Position numbers and translations under genes: made by a program. A stretch of DNA of 64,000 bases from Nitrospirillum amazonense (GTDB lineage Bacteria; Pseudomonadota; Alphaproteobacteria; Azospirillales; Azospirillaceae), in the NCBI RefSeq assembly GCF_007828045.1, contig NZ_VITN01000027.1:1-64000 (forward strand), read 5' to 3'. The first letter of the stretch is position 1. Each line of letters opens with the position of its first letter. The notes under the pieces were generated by a model that worked only from the letters and a program-made list of their open reading frames with translations, ran no database searches and was not told the DNA's origin. Positions 51,657 through 60,567 of the stretch are shown here, piece after piece.

Positions 51657-52673
51657 ATGCCCTCTTCGCTGACCGTCCGCGCTGAGACCTTCCCCATCCG
51701 CGGCACCTTCCGCATCTCGCGCGGCGCCAAGACCGAGGCGCATGTGGTGGTGGCGGAGGTGACGGACGGCGGGGCCACGGGCCGGGGTGCCACGGGTCGG
51801 GGTGCCACGGGTCGGGGCGAATGCGTGCCCTATGCCCGCTACGGCGAAACGGTGGCCGGCGTTGTGGCGGTTCTGGAGGCGATGGCGCCCGCCGTGGCCG
51901 CCGGCCTGACCCGCGCCGACCTGCAGCGCCTGTTGCCGCCGGGGGCGGCGCGTAACGCCCTGGACTGCGCCCTGTGGGACCTGGAGGCCAAGCGGACCGG
52001 TGTACCCGCCTGGCGCCTGGCCGGCTTGGCATCGGCCCCGGCGCCGCTCGCCACCGCCTTCACCCTGTCGGTGGACACGCCGGCGGCCATGGGCGCCGCC
52101 GCCCGCGCCGCCGCCCATTGCCCCCTGCTGAAGCTGAAGCTGACCGGCGAGGGCGACCTGGACCGGGTGGCCGCGGTTCGGGAGAACGCGCCCCACGCCC
52201 GCCTGATGGTGGACGCCAATGAGGGCTGGAGCCTGAAGCAGCTGGATCGCTACGCCCCAGCGCTGGCGGCCCTGGGGGTGGAGCTGCTGGAACAGCCCCT
52301 GCCGGCCGGCCGCGACGCCGACCTTGCGGGATATCAATGCCCCATCCCCCTGGGCGCCGATGAATCGGTGCATGGGTTGGATAGCCTGGGCGCCCTGATC
52401 GGCCGCTATCAGGTGGCCAACATCAAGCTGGACAAGACCGGCGGCCTGACGGAGGCGCTGGCCCTGAAGGCGGCCTGCGAGGCGGCGGGCCTGCGCGTCA
52501 TGGTGGGCTGCATGGTCGCGACCTCGCTGTCCATGGCCCCCGCCCACCTGCTGGCCCAGGGGGCGGCCTTCGTCGATCTGGACGGCCCCCTGCTCCTGGC
52601 CCGCGACCGAATGCCCGGCCTTCGCTACGCGGGCGCCATCGCCGACCCACCGACCCCTGCCTTATGGGGATAG
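51657..52673 (+). CDS. Dipeptide epimerase (enolase superfamily)
   Basis: 338-aa enolase-superfamily enzyme of the L-Ala-D/L-Glu epimerase type. Catalytic residues sit in LLKLKLTG (KxK), LMVDANEGW (Asp), LEQPLPAG (Glu), LGADESVHG (Asp) and NIKLDKTGG (Lys). It probably epimerises muropeptide-derived dipeptides. An exact tandem repeat of 15 bp (51771-51815) inserts GATGR three times just before GECVPYARYGE, in the mobile capping-loop region of the N-terminal domain. The ATG at 51657 has AAGG at 9-base spacing. Confidence 0.88.
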   Translation: MPSSLTVRAETFPIRGTFRISRGAKTEAHVVVAEVTDGGATGRGATGRGATGRGECVPYARYGETVAGVVAVLEAMAPAVAAGLTRADLQRLLPPGAARNALDCALWDLEAKRTGVPAWRLAGLASAPAPLATAFTLSVDTPAAMGAAARAAAHCPLLKLKLTGEGDLDRVAAVRENAPHARLMVDANEGWSLKQLDRYAPALAALGVELLEQPLPAGRDADLAGYQCPIPLGADESVHGLDSLGALIGRYQVANIKLDKTGGLTEALALKAACEAAGLRVMVGCMVATSLSMAPAHLLAQGAAFVDLDGPLLLARDRMPGLRYAGAIADPPTPALWG

Positions 52674-52845
52674 GGAAAGCGATGCGCACCAATGGTTTAT
52701 GAGGGGATACCCTCCCCTTTGGCACCGCTCCCGCCCCTCTGTCGAACGGCCTCCCCCTGGGGGCCTACGCCCAAGGGCGCACTTCGCTTTTGGCCTAAAA
52801 GAGGATTAACTCGGGGCCTGCCAAGTAAAACGTCTGGTTGGGGCC

Positions 52846-54756
52846 ATGTTAAATCGAATTCTGGGCCGGGAGCAGGGAGAGCAGCGGGAAGAATTGGCCC
52901 GTCTGCGCGCGGAAAACGCCGCCCTGAAAGCGGAAAATGCCTTGCTGAACCGCCTGTCGGCCCCCGCCCCCCTGTTGGCGTTCGTGCAGGATAACGACCT
53001 GCGCTATGTCTGGGCCAAGGGGCCCGTGGCAGCCTTCGGCCCCGGCGTGCTGGGCCTGACCGACCTGGACATCCGCAACGGCCGCGGCAAGAGTGCCGAG
53101 GGTTTCACCACCCTGCACGCCATCAAGGGCCGCATCCTCGAAACCGGCCGGGGTGAGCGGCACATGTTCCGCCTGGAAATCCCGGGGGAGACGGAAAGCC
53201 GGCTGTACGACCTGGTGCTGGAACCCCACCGCGAGGCGGACGGCAGAATCACCGGCATCGTCGGCCTGGGCCTGGATATCACGGTGGAAACGGCGCGCCG
53301 GGGCGCCGTGGCCTTGGCCGAGGCGCAGGCGGTGAAAGCGGAAGCGGAACGGGCGAACCGTGCCAAGTCGCGCTTCCTGGCCGCCGCCAGCCATGATCTG
53401 CGCCAGCCCTTCCAGGCCATGCGCCTGTTCCTGCATCTGCTGGAAACCCGCCTGACCGACGATCCCCAGCGCGACCTAGCGACCAAGCTGACGGAGTCGC
53501 TGGACGCCACCGAGGATCTGCTGAACGCCCTGGTGCAGATCTCCGCGCTGGAGGCCGCGACCGTCACGCCCACGCCCACGCGCTTCGCCTTGTCAACGGT
53601 GATGGAGCGGCTGGCGGGTGAGTTCCGGCCGCTGGCCGCCGCCAATGGCGTCAACCTGCGCTGTGTCCCCACCACCGCCCAGGTCAACAGCGACCCCGTC
53701 CTGCTGGACCGCATGGTGCGCAACCTGATCGTCAATGCCGTGCGCCACACCCGCAAGGGCGGGATCCTCATCGGCTGCCGGCGCCGGGGCACGACGGCGC
53801 AGTTGCAGGTATGGGACACGGGCTGCGGCATCCCGGCCGACCAGCTGCCCTTCATCTTCGACGAGTTCTATCGCGGCGAGACCGCCGCCGGCGCGCCGAC
53901 GGCCCAGTCCGGACAAGCCAAGCGCGACGCGCAGCACGGCCTGGGCTTGGGCCTGGCCATCGTCAAGAAGACCGCCACCCTGCTGGGCCTGACGGTCACC
54001 GTCGTCTCCACCCCGAACCGGGGCTCGGGCTTCACCATCACCCTGCCGCTGGCCGAGACGGTGCGGGCGCCGGCACCCCGCCCGGTCCTGGTGACCGAGG
54101 TCCGGCCGGCCGCCGCCGCCCCCGCGGCCGAGCCGGTCAAGGAACCGCCGCCCAGCCCGGCCCGGAATCCGGAAGTGAAAGAGCCTGGCACCGCGGAACC
54201 GCCGGTGAAGGAGCCGTCAAAGGACCAACCGCCCAGCGGCGTGCTGCCCAGTGGCGTGCTTGTGGCCCTGCTGGAGGATGACCCGCTGCAACTGGCCGCG
54301 CTGGAGGCCATGGTGGAGGATTGGGGCTGCGTCCCCCTGGCGGCACCCACGCCCGAGGCGTTGTTCGAGGGGCTGGACAAGACGGACGCAATCCCGCGCC
54401 TGGTCATTTCCGACAACCGCCTGCCGGGCAACCGGCGCGGCATGGATGTCATCGCGGAGATCCGCAAGCGCTATGGCGGGGATGTCGGCGGCATGCTGGT
54501 GACGGGCGACACCGATCCCCAGTTGATGGAGCAAGCCACCGCCGCCGGCGTCGTGGTCGTGCACAAACCCATCGCCCCGCCCCGCCTGCAGCGCCTGGTG
54601 GTGGACGCCCTGCAGAACGGCACGGGGCAGAACGGCACGGGGCAGAACGGCACAGGGCAGGGCGGCACGGGCACCGGCCAAGGCCGCGCACCCGCCCCGC
54701 CGTCCCCCGGGGTCAGTCCCGGAAGTTCTCGTATTGCAGCGGCTGCTCGATCTTGA
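52846..54756 (+). CDS. Hybrid sensor histidine kinase/response regulator
   Basis: 636-aa cytosolic hybrid kinase. Order: N-terminal coiled coil (residues 10-35), PAS domain (~40-150), HisKA with phospho-acceptor H183 (SHDLRQPFQAMRLF), HATPase (NLIVNAVRHT N-box, WDTGCGIP G1, HGLGLGLAIVKK G2), a Pro-rich linker (~400-465), and a C-terminal receiver (LLEDDP, D523 in ISDNRLPG, K574 in VHKPI). No transmembrane segment. The receiver at the C-terminus suggests intramolecular phosphotransfer; no separate output regulator is adjacent. A 15-bp tandem repeat (54616-54660) gives NGTGQ three times in the tail. The last 44 bp overlap yajQ in antisense. Confidence 0.9.
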   Translation: MLNRILGREQGEQREELARLRAENAALKAENALLNRLSAPAPLLAFVQDNDLRYVWAKGPVAAFGPGVLGLTDLDIRNGRGKSAEGFTTLHAIKGRILETGRGERHMFRLEIPGETESRLYDLVLEPHREADGRITGIVGLGLDITVETARRGAVALAEAQAVKAEAERANRAKSRFLAAASHDLRQPFQAMRLFLHLLETRLTDDPQRDLATKLTESLDATEDLLNALVQISALEAATVTPTPTRFALSTVMERLAGEFRPLAAANGVNLRCVPTTAQVNSDPVLLDRMVRNLIVNAVRHTRKGGILIGCRRRGTTAQLQVWDTGCGIPADQLPFIFDEFYRGETAAGAPTAQSGQAKRDAQHGLGLGLAIVKKTATLLGLTVTVVSTPNRGSGFTITLPLAETVRAPAPRPVLVTEVRPAAAAPAAEPVKEPPPSPARNPEVKEPGTAEPPVKEPSKDQPPSGVLPSGVLVALLEDDPLQLAALEAMVEDWGCVPLAAPTPEALFEGLDKTDAIPRLVISDNRLPGNRRGMDVIAEIRKRYGGDVGGMLVTGDTDPQLMEQATAAGVVVVHKPIAPPRLQRLVVDALQNGTGQNGTGQNGTGQGGTGTGQGRAPAPPSPGVSPGSSRIAAAARS

Positions 54757-55198
54757 GGCCCTTCACCAGGCGGATGGCGTCCTGAAGGTCGTCGATCTTC
54801 TTGCCGGTGACGCGCAACTCATCACCTTGGATGGCCGCCTGGACCTTCATCTTGCTGTCCTTGATGGCCTTGACGATGGTCTTCGCCAGTTCCTTGTCGA
54901 TACCCTGCTTCACCTTGACCTCCTGGCGGCGGGCGTCGCCGGCGGCGCGCTGGTCGTCGCCCCAGTCCAGGCAACCCACGTCCAGCTTGCGCCGGGTCAG
55001 GTGCACCTTCAGCATTTCCTGCATCTGGGACAGCTTGGGCGCGTCATCGGCCACGATGGTGATGACGTCGTCCTTATGTTCGATGGTGCACTTGGCGCCC
55101 TTGAAATCGAAGCGCTGGCCCAGTTCCCGCACCACGCCCGCCACGGCGTTGTCCACCTCGGCTTTATCGGTCTTGGAAACGATGTCGAAGGACGGCAT
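54713..55198 (-). CDS. YajQ-family nucleotide-binding protein
   Basis: 161-aa YajQ protein, two ferredoxin-like domains: MPSFDIVSKTDKAEVDNAV, RFDFKGAKCTIEH, and the C-terminal IKDSKMKVQAAIQGDELRVTG then KKIDDLQDAIRLVKG. Some members bind cyclic di-GMP and act with transcription factors. Full family length. Convergent with the histidine kinase gene, overlapping by 44 bp. Confidence 0.93.
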   Translation of the reverse strand: MPSFDIVSKTDKAEVDNAVAGVVRELGQRFDFKGAKCTIEHKDDVITIVADDAPKLSQMQEMLKVHLTRRKLDVGCLDWGDDQRAAGDARRQEVKVKQGIDKELAKTIVKAIKDSKMKVQAAIQGDELRVTGKKIDDLQDAIRLVKGLKIEQPLQYENFRD

Positions 55199-55559
55199 GG
55201 CAGTCAGGCTCCCGCATGAACGATGATGAAACGGCGCCGCACGGACGGCGCGCCTTCCCCGGTTCTAGCACGGCCCTTTGACGGGGCACACCCCCGGGGC
55301 GCCGGCGGGGGGCATGCGGCGGCCCAGGGTTCGCCTGGGGTTGGCCAGGGCCGTCATCCGGCCGCAACACCTGCCCATGTTTATCGAGTCTCCCCCCAAG
55401 ATTTTGTTGCGATACGGCAAGGCGCGGGTCAAACATACCGCATGCGGAAAGGTCCGGGCTTTCCGGGCGCGGCGGCATGCATCGCATGGTTGCGTCGCGG
55501 AACGGCACCGCACGCCAAAGCACGATTCTCAAGCAGTTCATTCGGGCGGATTTAGTCTC
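55199..55559. other. Intergenic region before the amidase gene
   Basis: 361 bp without a credible gene. It contains the divergent promoters for yajQ and the amidase. AT-richer segments (GATTTTGTTGCGATACGG, CAAACATACC) are the likely promoter parts. No defined site or RNA recognised. Confidence 0.4.
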
Positions 55560-56366
55560 ATGGATCGCAGGGCCATCCTCCGGCTTGCCGTCGGAATACC
55601 GTTCCTGGGCGTCGGCGGCCTTGTCCGCCCGGGACAGGCCGAGCATCTGATCAACGTGGCCGCGCGCCCCACCGCGCTTCGCCCCCCCCGGCTGGTGATG
55701 ATCGATCCCGGCCACGGCGGCAAGGACCCCGGCGCCATCGGCCACGAAGGCACTTATGAGAAGGACGTGACGCTGGATCTGGCCAAGGAGTTGGCCCTGC
55801 AACTGCGTAAAACCCAGGGCCTGAACGCCGACCTGACGCGGGAAGACGATCATTTCCTGGAACTGGGGGAGCGGGTGGACGTGGCGCGCGAGGCCAAGGC
55901 CGACCTGTTCCTGTCCATTCATGCCGACAGCGCCCCCAACGCCAACGCCCGCGGCCTGTCGGCCTACACCCTGTCGGAAAAGGCGTCGGACGCGTTCTCC
56001 CAGGCGCTGGCCGACAAGGAAAACTACGCCGACCGCCTGGGCCTGGACCTGAAGCACACCAAGCCGGTGGTGGCTGACATCCTGATGGACCTGGCCACGC
56101 GCCGCACCAAGGCGGCGTCCCTGGCGGCCCGCCAAGGCATCGTGCATGGGGCGGGGCGTGACCTGCGTCTGCTGGAAAACCCCATGCGCTCCGCCAACTT
56201 CGTGGTGCTGAAGGCGCCGGACATCCCGTCCGTGCTGGTGGAGACCGGATTCCTGTCCAACCGCCAGGACGAAGCGCTGCTGCGCGACCCCGCCCAGCGC
56301 AAACGCATCGCCGGCATCCTCGCGCGGGAATTGGCGACGCTGCTCGCCTCCCCTACTTTCGCCTGA
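55560..56366 (+). CDS. N-acetylmuramoyl-L-alanine amidase (AmiC/Amidase_3)
   Basis: 268-aa periplasmic zinc amidase that splits septal peptidoglycan between MurNAc and L-Ala. Zinc ligands are H52 (IDPGHGGKDPG), E67 (GTYEKDVTLD) and H121 (FLSIHADSAPN); the catalytic Glu is E228 (VLVETGFLSN). The N-terminus MDRRAILRLAVGIPFLGVGG has a twin-arginine-like start (RRAIL), as in E. coli AmiA and AmiC, suggesting Tat export. It lacks an AMIN domain. Next in line is a BON lipoprotein, 57 bp on. Confidence 0.93.
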   Translation: MDRRAILRLAVGIPFLGVGGLVRPGQAEHLINVAARPTALRPPRLVMIDPGHGGKDPGAIGHEGTYEKDVTLDLAKELALQLRKTQGLNADLTREDDHFLELGERVDVAREAKADLFLSIHADSAPNANARGLSAYTLSEKASDAFSQALADKENYADRLGLDLKHTKPVVADILMDLATRRTKAASLAARQGIVHGAGRDLRLLENPMRSANFVVLKAPDIPSVLVETGFLSNRQDEALLRDPAQRKRIAGILARELATLLASPTFA

Positions 56367-56423
56367 TTTCCGCTATAGCCTGCCACCGCGAATTTCTGAA
56401 AAACAGGGACCAGGGCACCGCTC

Positions 56424-57023
56424 ATGACCTCCGCGACCATCATCGGCCAGCGCCGCCCCGTCACCGGCCCTCTCCTTCTTCTCCTGGCGGGCATGGGTGC
56501 GCTTCTGGCCGGGTGCCAGTCCCCCGGCCGCGAATCGCCGGAACTGGCGCGCCAGCGGGCGGAGGCCGCCGCCGAGGCGCCCGCCGTGCCCGACGGCCAG
56601 ATCGATGAGCAGATTCACCGGCTTTGGAAGGAAAAAAGCCCGGAGATGAACAGCCGCCTGAACGTCACGGTCGATCGGGGCGAAGTGCTGCTGACCGGCA
56701 ACGCCAGCGACCCTGATATGCGGGTGGACGCGGTGCGCCTGGCCTGGCAGGCCGATGGCGTGCGCAAAGTTTTGAATGAAATCAAGATCGCGGACGAAAG
56801 CAGCCTGTCCGACAGCGCGACCGACACCTGGATCAACACCAAGCTGTGGGCGGCCCTGCTGCTGGACGGGCAGGTCAAATCCAGCAACTACAGCATCGAA
56901 ACCGTCAACCAGGTGGTCTACATCATGGGCGTCGCCCGTAGTGGGGTGGAGCTTGAGGCCGTGCTGCAGCACGCCCGCGAACTGCCCCGCGTCCGCCAGG
57001 TTGTGAATTATGTCCGTCGTTGA
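56424..57023 (+). CDS. BON-domain lipoprotein
   Basis: 199-aa lipoprotein: signal segment and lipobox LLAGCQ, then a short linker and two BON domains (LNVTVDRGEVLLTGNASDP; SIETVNQVVYIMGVARSG). BON proteins such as OsmY and YraP bind phospholipid and protect the outer membrane. The 3' end overlaps the next gene by 14 bp, so the two are probably cotranslated. Confidence 0.9.
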   Translation: MTSATIIGQRRPVTGPLLLLLAGMGALLAGCQSPGRESPELARQRAEAAAEAPAVPDGQIDEQIHRLWKEKSPEMNSRLNVTVDRGEVLLTGNASDPDMRVDAVRLAWQADGVRKVLNEIKIADESSLSDSATDTWINTKLWAALLLDGQVKSSNYSIETVNQVVYIMGVARSGVELEAVLQHARELPRVRQVVNYVRR

Positions 57024-58440
57024 GCGTGTTGCCGTGGGTGTTTTTCGTCCTCTGGGCCGCTTCCTGGCCCTGGGTCGTTTCCTGGCTCTTCCCGTCCTGG
57101 CCGTGACGCTGGCCCTGACGCCGGGGGCGCCGGCCGGCGCCCAGCCCATTCCCGGGCTGGCCGGCAACCAGACGCTGCCCGACGCCCAGGCCATGGCCAA
57201 CCGCCAGTTCGTCCAGGCGATGGAGTCCATCAAGAAGGCCGACCAGAGCTACGATTTGCAGGAGCAGACCAAGCTGCTGCTGCAGGCGGACAAGCTGCTG
57301 TCCAACATCCTGGTGCAAAGCCCGGAAAGCCCCCTGGCGGTGCAGTTGTCCACCAACCAGTTCGTGGGTGACTTCGACTACAATGACTTCAAGTCGCGCA
57401 TCCGCAGCCTGGCCTGCAACGACGCCCAGTCCACGGGCTGCTTCCTCTACCGGATCGAGGGGCTGATCCAGCCGGTGGATTATCCCATCACCGCCCCGCG
57501 CTGGGATTGGCTGTCGCTGGCGGTCGCCCATTACCACCTGGGCGACAAGGAACGCACGAAGCAGATCATCGCCCCCTTCATCGCCGCCTTCCGCCGCGCC
57601 CCGCCGGTGACGGACACGGGCCGCGACCTGTTCCTGGGCCGCGCCCTGGCGCTGACGGGCGAGGTGGACATGGCCCTGGACATCACCCGGCGCATCAACG
57701 ACTGCTCCACCCGCATCTACAACCTGACCGACATCAGCCAGGCGCTGATCTGGAAGGGGGACAAGGGCCAGGCGGGCAAGCTGGTGGAAGAGGCGGCGGA
57801 ATACGCCCAGGCCAACAACTGCGCCTGGGAACTGGGCCTGGTGGCCGAGGGCTTCTACAGGGCCGGCAACGAGGCCCGCGCCCACACCATGTTCCTGAAC
57901 ACGGTGGAGGAGCAGTTCAGCCGCTTCAAGGACCGCAAGGGCAATTGCTGCGCGCCAGAGCTGGCGGTGGCCGCCGGCGACCTGGGGGACCCCAACCTGG
58001 CGCTGGGCCTGCTGCGCACCGTGCAGCAGGAAAGCCCATGGACCATCCCCGCCGTGCTGGGCCGCCTGGGCGCCCGGGGCGAGATGCAGCTGGCCACCAC
58101 CTATGCCGAGCAGGTGCAGGACACCGACATCAAGGCGGAAACCTTCGTCCAGCTGATGGCCGACGCGCTGAAGACCGGTGACCGCAAGCAGGCGGAAGCC
58201 CTGTCCGGCCGCATCGACAAGCTGCTGTCCGCCGGGACCGACCCCAAGCCCCTGATCCTGGCCCAGCGTGCCCGCGCCGACAAACTGCTGTTCAAGGACC
58301 AGCGCTGGCGCAACACCTACCTGGCCGGCCTGTCGGCGGCGGAGCGCAGCAACAGCGGCGACACCCAGCGCAAGGATATCGCCGTGCCCATGCTGGCCGC
58401 CCTGGTGGAGATCGAGACCGGCACGCCCATGCTGCAGTGA
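57010..58440 (+). CDS. Exported TPR-like hypothetical protein
   Basis: 476-aa exported protein. A long signal peptide contains an imperfect 18-bp duplication (57055-57072, 57073-57090) giving GRFLAL twice and ends near PAGA/Q. The mature part is mostly helical with TPR/SEL1-like character (WLSLAVAHYHLGDKERTKQ, GLVAEGFYRAGNEARAHTMF, FVQLMADALKTGDRKQAEAL) and six Cys. Its coupling to the BON gene and proximity to the amidase suggest an envelope role. No named family recognised. Confidence 0.8.
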   Translation: MSVVERVAVGVFRPLGRFLALGRFLALPVLAVTLALTPGAPAGAQPIPGLAGNQTLPDAQAMANRQFVQAMESIKKADQSYDLQEQTKLLLQADKLLSNILVQSPESPLAVQLSTNQFVGDFDYNDFKSRIRSLACNDAQSTGCFLYRIEGLIQPVDYPITAPRWDWLSLAVAHYHLGDKERTKQIIAPFIAAFRRAPPVTDTGRDLFLGRALALTGEVDMALDITRRINDCSTRIYNLTDISQALIWKGDKGQAGKLVEEAAEYAQANNCAWELGLVAEGFYRAGNEARAHTMFLNTVEEQFSRFKDRKGNCCAPELAVAAGDLGDPNLALGLLRTVQQESPWTIPAVLGRLGARGEMQLATTYAEQVQDTDIKAETFVQLMADALKTGDRKQAEALSGRIDKLLSAGTDPKPLILAQRARADKLLFKDQRWRNTYLAGLSAAERSNSGDTQRKDIAVPMLAALVEIETGTPMLQ

Positions 58441-58479
58441 TGATAAGGGCCCCGGCTTTCGCACGGGGCCTTATCATTT
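58440..58479. terminator. Bidirectional terminator
   Basis: Stem TGATAAGG-g-CCCCG / CGGGG-CCTTATCA with a 9-base loop, followed by TTTCC, between the TPR-like gene and convergent panE. Confidence 0.75.
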
Positions 58480-58503
58480 CCACCAGCCGGAAGGGCGCCC
58501 CGC

Positions 58504-59427
58504 TCACGGGGCCGTGCGCCGCGCCTCGTAGGCCCGCAGGTGGGTGGTGGCGAGGGTCAGCAGGGGCAGGTCCAGGCCAAGGTCGCGGCCCCGGCGCAGC
58601 ATGTCGCCGACGATGTGCTCACCCTCCGTGGGGCCGCCCTTCTCGATGTCGCGCATCATCGAGGCGGACAGGCTGCTGTCCTCCTTGGTCAGATGATAGC
58701 GGGATTCGGCGTCGCGCTCGGCGCTGGGCGGATGGCCGGCGGCGGTGGCGACGCGGGTGCACTCGTCCAGCAGGCCGGTGATGAAGGCCAGGCCGTCCGG
58801 CGCCTTCAGGATGGCGCCGATGGGGGCCCGCATCAGGGTGGTGCTGCCCGCCAGCGTGGCCAGGAAATAGAACTTCTCCCACATGTCGTGGACGATGTCC
58901 GGACTGTTGACCACGGTGATGGGACACTTGGCATAGGCCTGGGCCAGCGCCTCGGCCAAGGGCGCCTGAGCCGGGGAACGGGCGCCGAAGGTCAGGCGGT
59001 TGAAGGCGTGCAGGTGGCGGATGGTGCCGTCCGGGTCCATGGTGATGGTCAGGTGGCACAGGCCGCCCATCACCCGCTCCGCCCCGAAGGCGGCGTCCAG
59101 CCGGTCCAGGTGGTTCAAGCCGTTCAGCACCGGCAGGATGCGCGTCTCCGGCCCCACGGCCGGGCGGATGGTCTCGATGGCTGCGTCCAGGTCATAGGCC
59201 TTGCACGACAGCAACACCAGGTCGAAGGGCTTGGCCACACGGGTCACCGCCTGCACCGGGCTGATGATGTTGCCCTGGGGGCTGACCACCACCAGGCCGT
59301 TTTCCATCAGCTGGGCATGGCGCTTGGGCCGCACCAGGAAGGTGACGTTCTCCCCCGCCTGCATCAGGTGGCCGCCGTAGAAGCCACCGGTGGCGCCGGC
59401 GCCCAGGACCAGGACACGCATGGTCAT
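58504..59427 (-). CDS. panE: 2-dehydropantoate 2-reductase
   Basis: 307-aa ketopantoate reductase (ApbA/PanE). N-terminal NADPH Rossmann motif VLVLGAGATGGFYGGHL, then LVLLSCKAYDLDAAIETI and LPVLNGLNHLDRL; the helical C-terminal domain contains KFYFLATLAGSTTLMRAPIG and the end segment PTEGEHIVGDMLRRG. It makes pantoate from ketopantoate, the step after PanB. Several paralogues of this family use other 2-oxo acids. The ATG at 59427 follows AAGGAAAG. Confidence 0.87.
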   Translation of the reverse strand: MTMRVLVLGAGATGGFYGGHLMQAGENVTFLVRPKRHAQLMENGLVVVSPQGNIISPVQAVTRVAKPFDLVLLSCKAYDLDAAIETIRPAVGPETRILPVLNGLNHLDRLDAAFGAERVMGGLCHLTITMDPDGTIRHLHAFNRLTFGARSPAQAPLAEALAQAYAKCPITVVNSPDIVHDMWEKFYFLATLAGSTTLMRAPIGAILKAPDGLAFITGLLDECTRVATAAGHPPSAERDAESRYHLTKEDSSLSASMMRDIEKGGPTEGEHIVGDMLRRGRDLGLDLPLLTLATTHLRAYEARRTAP

Positions 59428-59469
59428 CGCTATCTTTCCTTCTTATTCCAGCCCCCGCAGGGCTTGATC

Positions 59470-60408
59470 CTAATCCGCCAGCCAGCCGGCCGCCTTCAGG
59501 CGCGGCAGGGCGGTGCGGCTGACCGGCACCACCGTTCCGTCGCTGAGGCGCAGCTGCGCCGCCTGGCCACGCACCGTGGCCTCCGCCACCGCCGCCCGCG
59601 CCACCCAGAAGGAGCGGTGAACCTGCATCCCCAGCCCCTCCCCCAGTTCGGCGATGGCGTCGCGCAGGCGCATCAGCACCAGGTCAGAGCCATCATCGGT
59701 GTGGATCCGAAGATAGTGATCCTCCGCCTCCAGTGCCAGAAGCCGGGCGTCGCGCAGACGCGGGCAGGCGCGGGCCAGGAAGGCCGCTGCCAAATCGGGG
59801 GCCAAGTCGGGGGCCAAGTCGGGGACCGGTTCCGCCACCTCCGCATCCGGCGGAGACGCGACCCGCCCGGGCTCGGGCGCCGCGGCCGGGGGCGCCTCCG
59901 GGTCCCGGCGGCCCAGGATGACGGCGAAGACCATGCTGGTGATGATGACCTGCGGCCAGGTGCGCCAGAAGTGCAAGGTACCCCCCTGGACGCCCCCCTG
60001 GACGCCCTGGGGCACCTTGGCGCACAGGCTGAACAGCAGGATGATCCACAGCGTGGCGGGCAGCGAGGCGATCAGGGCCGACACCCCGCGCCGCTGCCAG
60101 GCGGGCCAGGCGGCGGCGATGGGCCAGCGGCGCAAGGCCGCATGGACCGCGCGCGTCATGGCGGCGATGCCCAAGGCCGACGCGCACCAGAAGACCACGC
60201 GCGACGGGCTGTCCATGGACAGGAAGGTGCCGTAGGGGCCGAACATGGCCAGCACCAGGGACAGCGCCACGACGCCGCCCCAACTGCGCACCCAGTCGGG
60301 CAGGTCGAAAGCGACGATGCCGGCAAGACTGCCCGGCGGCCGCTTTCCTGCGACCCCGGCGTCCGCCGCCTGCTGCACCCCGCGTTCCGCCGTCAAGACC
60401 GGCCTCAT
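59470..60408 (-). CDS. Membrane-bound LytTR transcriptional regulator
   Basis: 312-aa protein. Four membrane segments lie between residues ~35 and 165 (WGGVVALSLVLAMFGPYG, VVFWCASALGIAAMT, ALIASLPATLWIILLFSL, PQVIITSMVFAVILG). The C-terminal ~105 residues are a LytTR DNA-binding domain (LLALEAEDHYLRIHTDDG, VHRSFWVARAAVAEA, VPVSRTALPRLKAAGWL). No receiver domain, so membrane sensing is likely direct. Two 12-bp tandem duplications lie in the gene: PDLA three times (59789-59824) and GVQG twice (59981-60004). It is divergent from a DUF6622-like gene, its probable target. Confidence 0.87.
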   Translation of the reverse strand: MRPVLTAERGVQQAADAGVAGKRPPGSLAGIVAFDLPDWVRSWGGVVALSLVLAMFGPYGTFLSMDSPSRVVFWCASALGIAAMTRAVHAALRRWPIAAAWPAWQRRGVSALIASLPATLWIILLFSLCAKVPQGVQGGVQGGTLHFWRTWPQVIITSMVFAVILGRRDPEAPPAAAPEPGRVASPPDAEVAEPVPDLAPDLAPDLAAAFLARACPRLRDARLLALEAEDHYLRIHTDDGSDLVLMRLRDAIAELGEGLGMQVHRSFWVARAAVAEATVRGQAAQLRLSDGTVVPVSRTALPRLKAAGWLAD

Positions 60409-60567
60409 CCGTTCGCGCTTCGTGAACGGCCTTTACCAGCCACTCACGAAATCCGTCAAGCGGGCCGCGAAGGTGCCGTTGCCGGCGGGCGGCGGCTTGA
60501 GCGAAGGCTAGGCCCACCAACCACTTGGCCACGCCGCCCGGCGCAACATCCTGGAGCCCGCCCCGTC

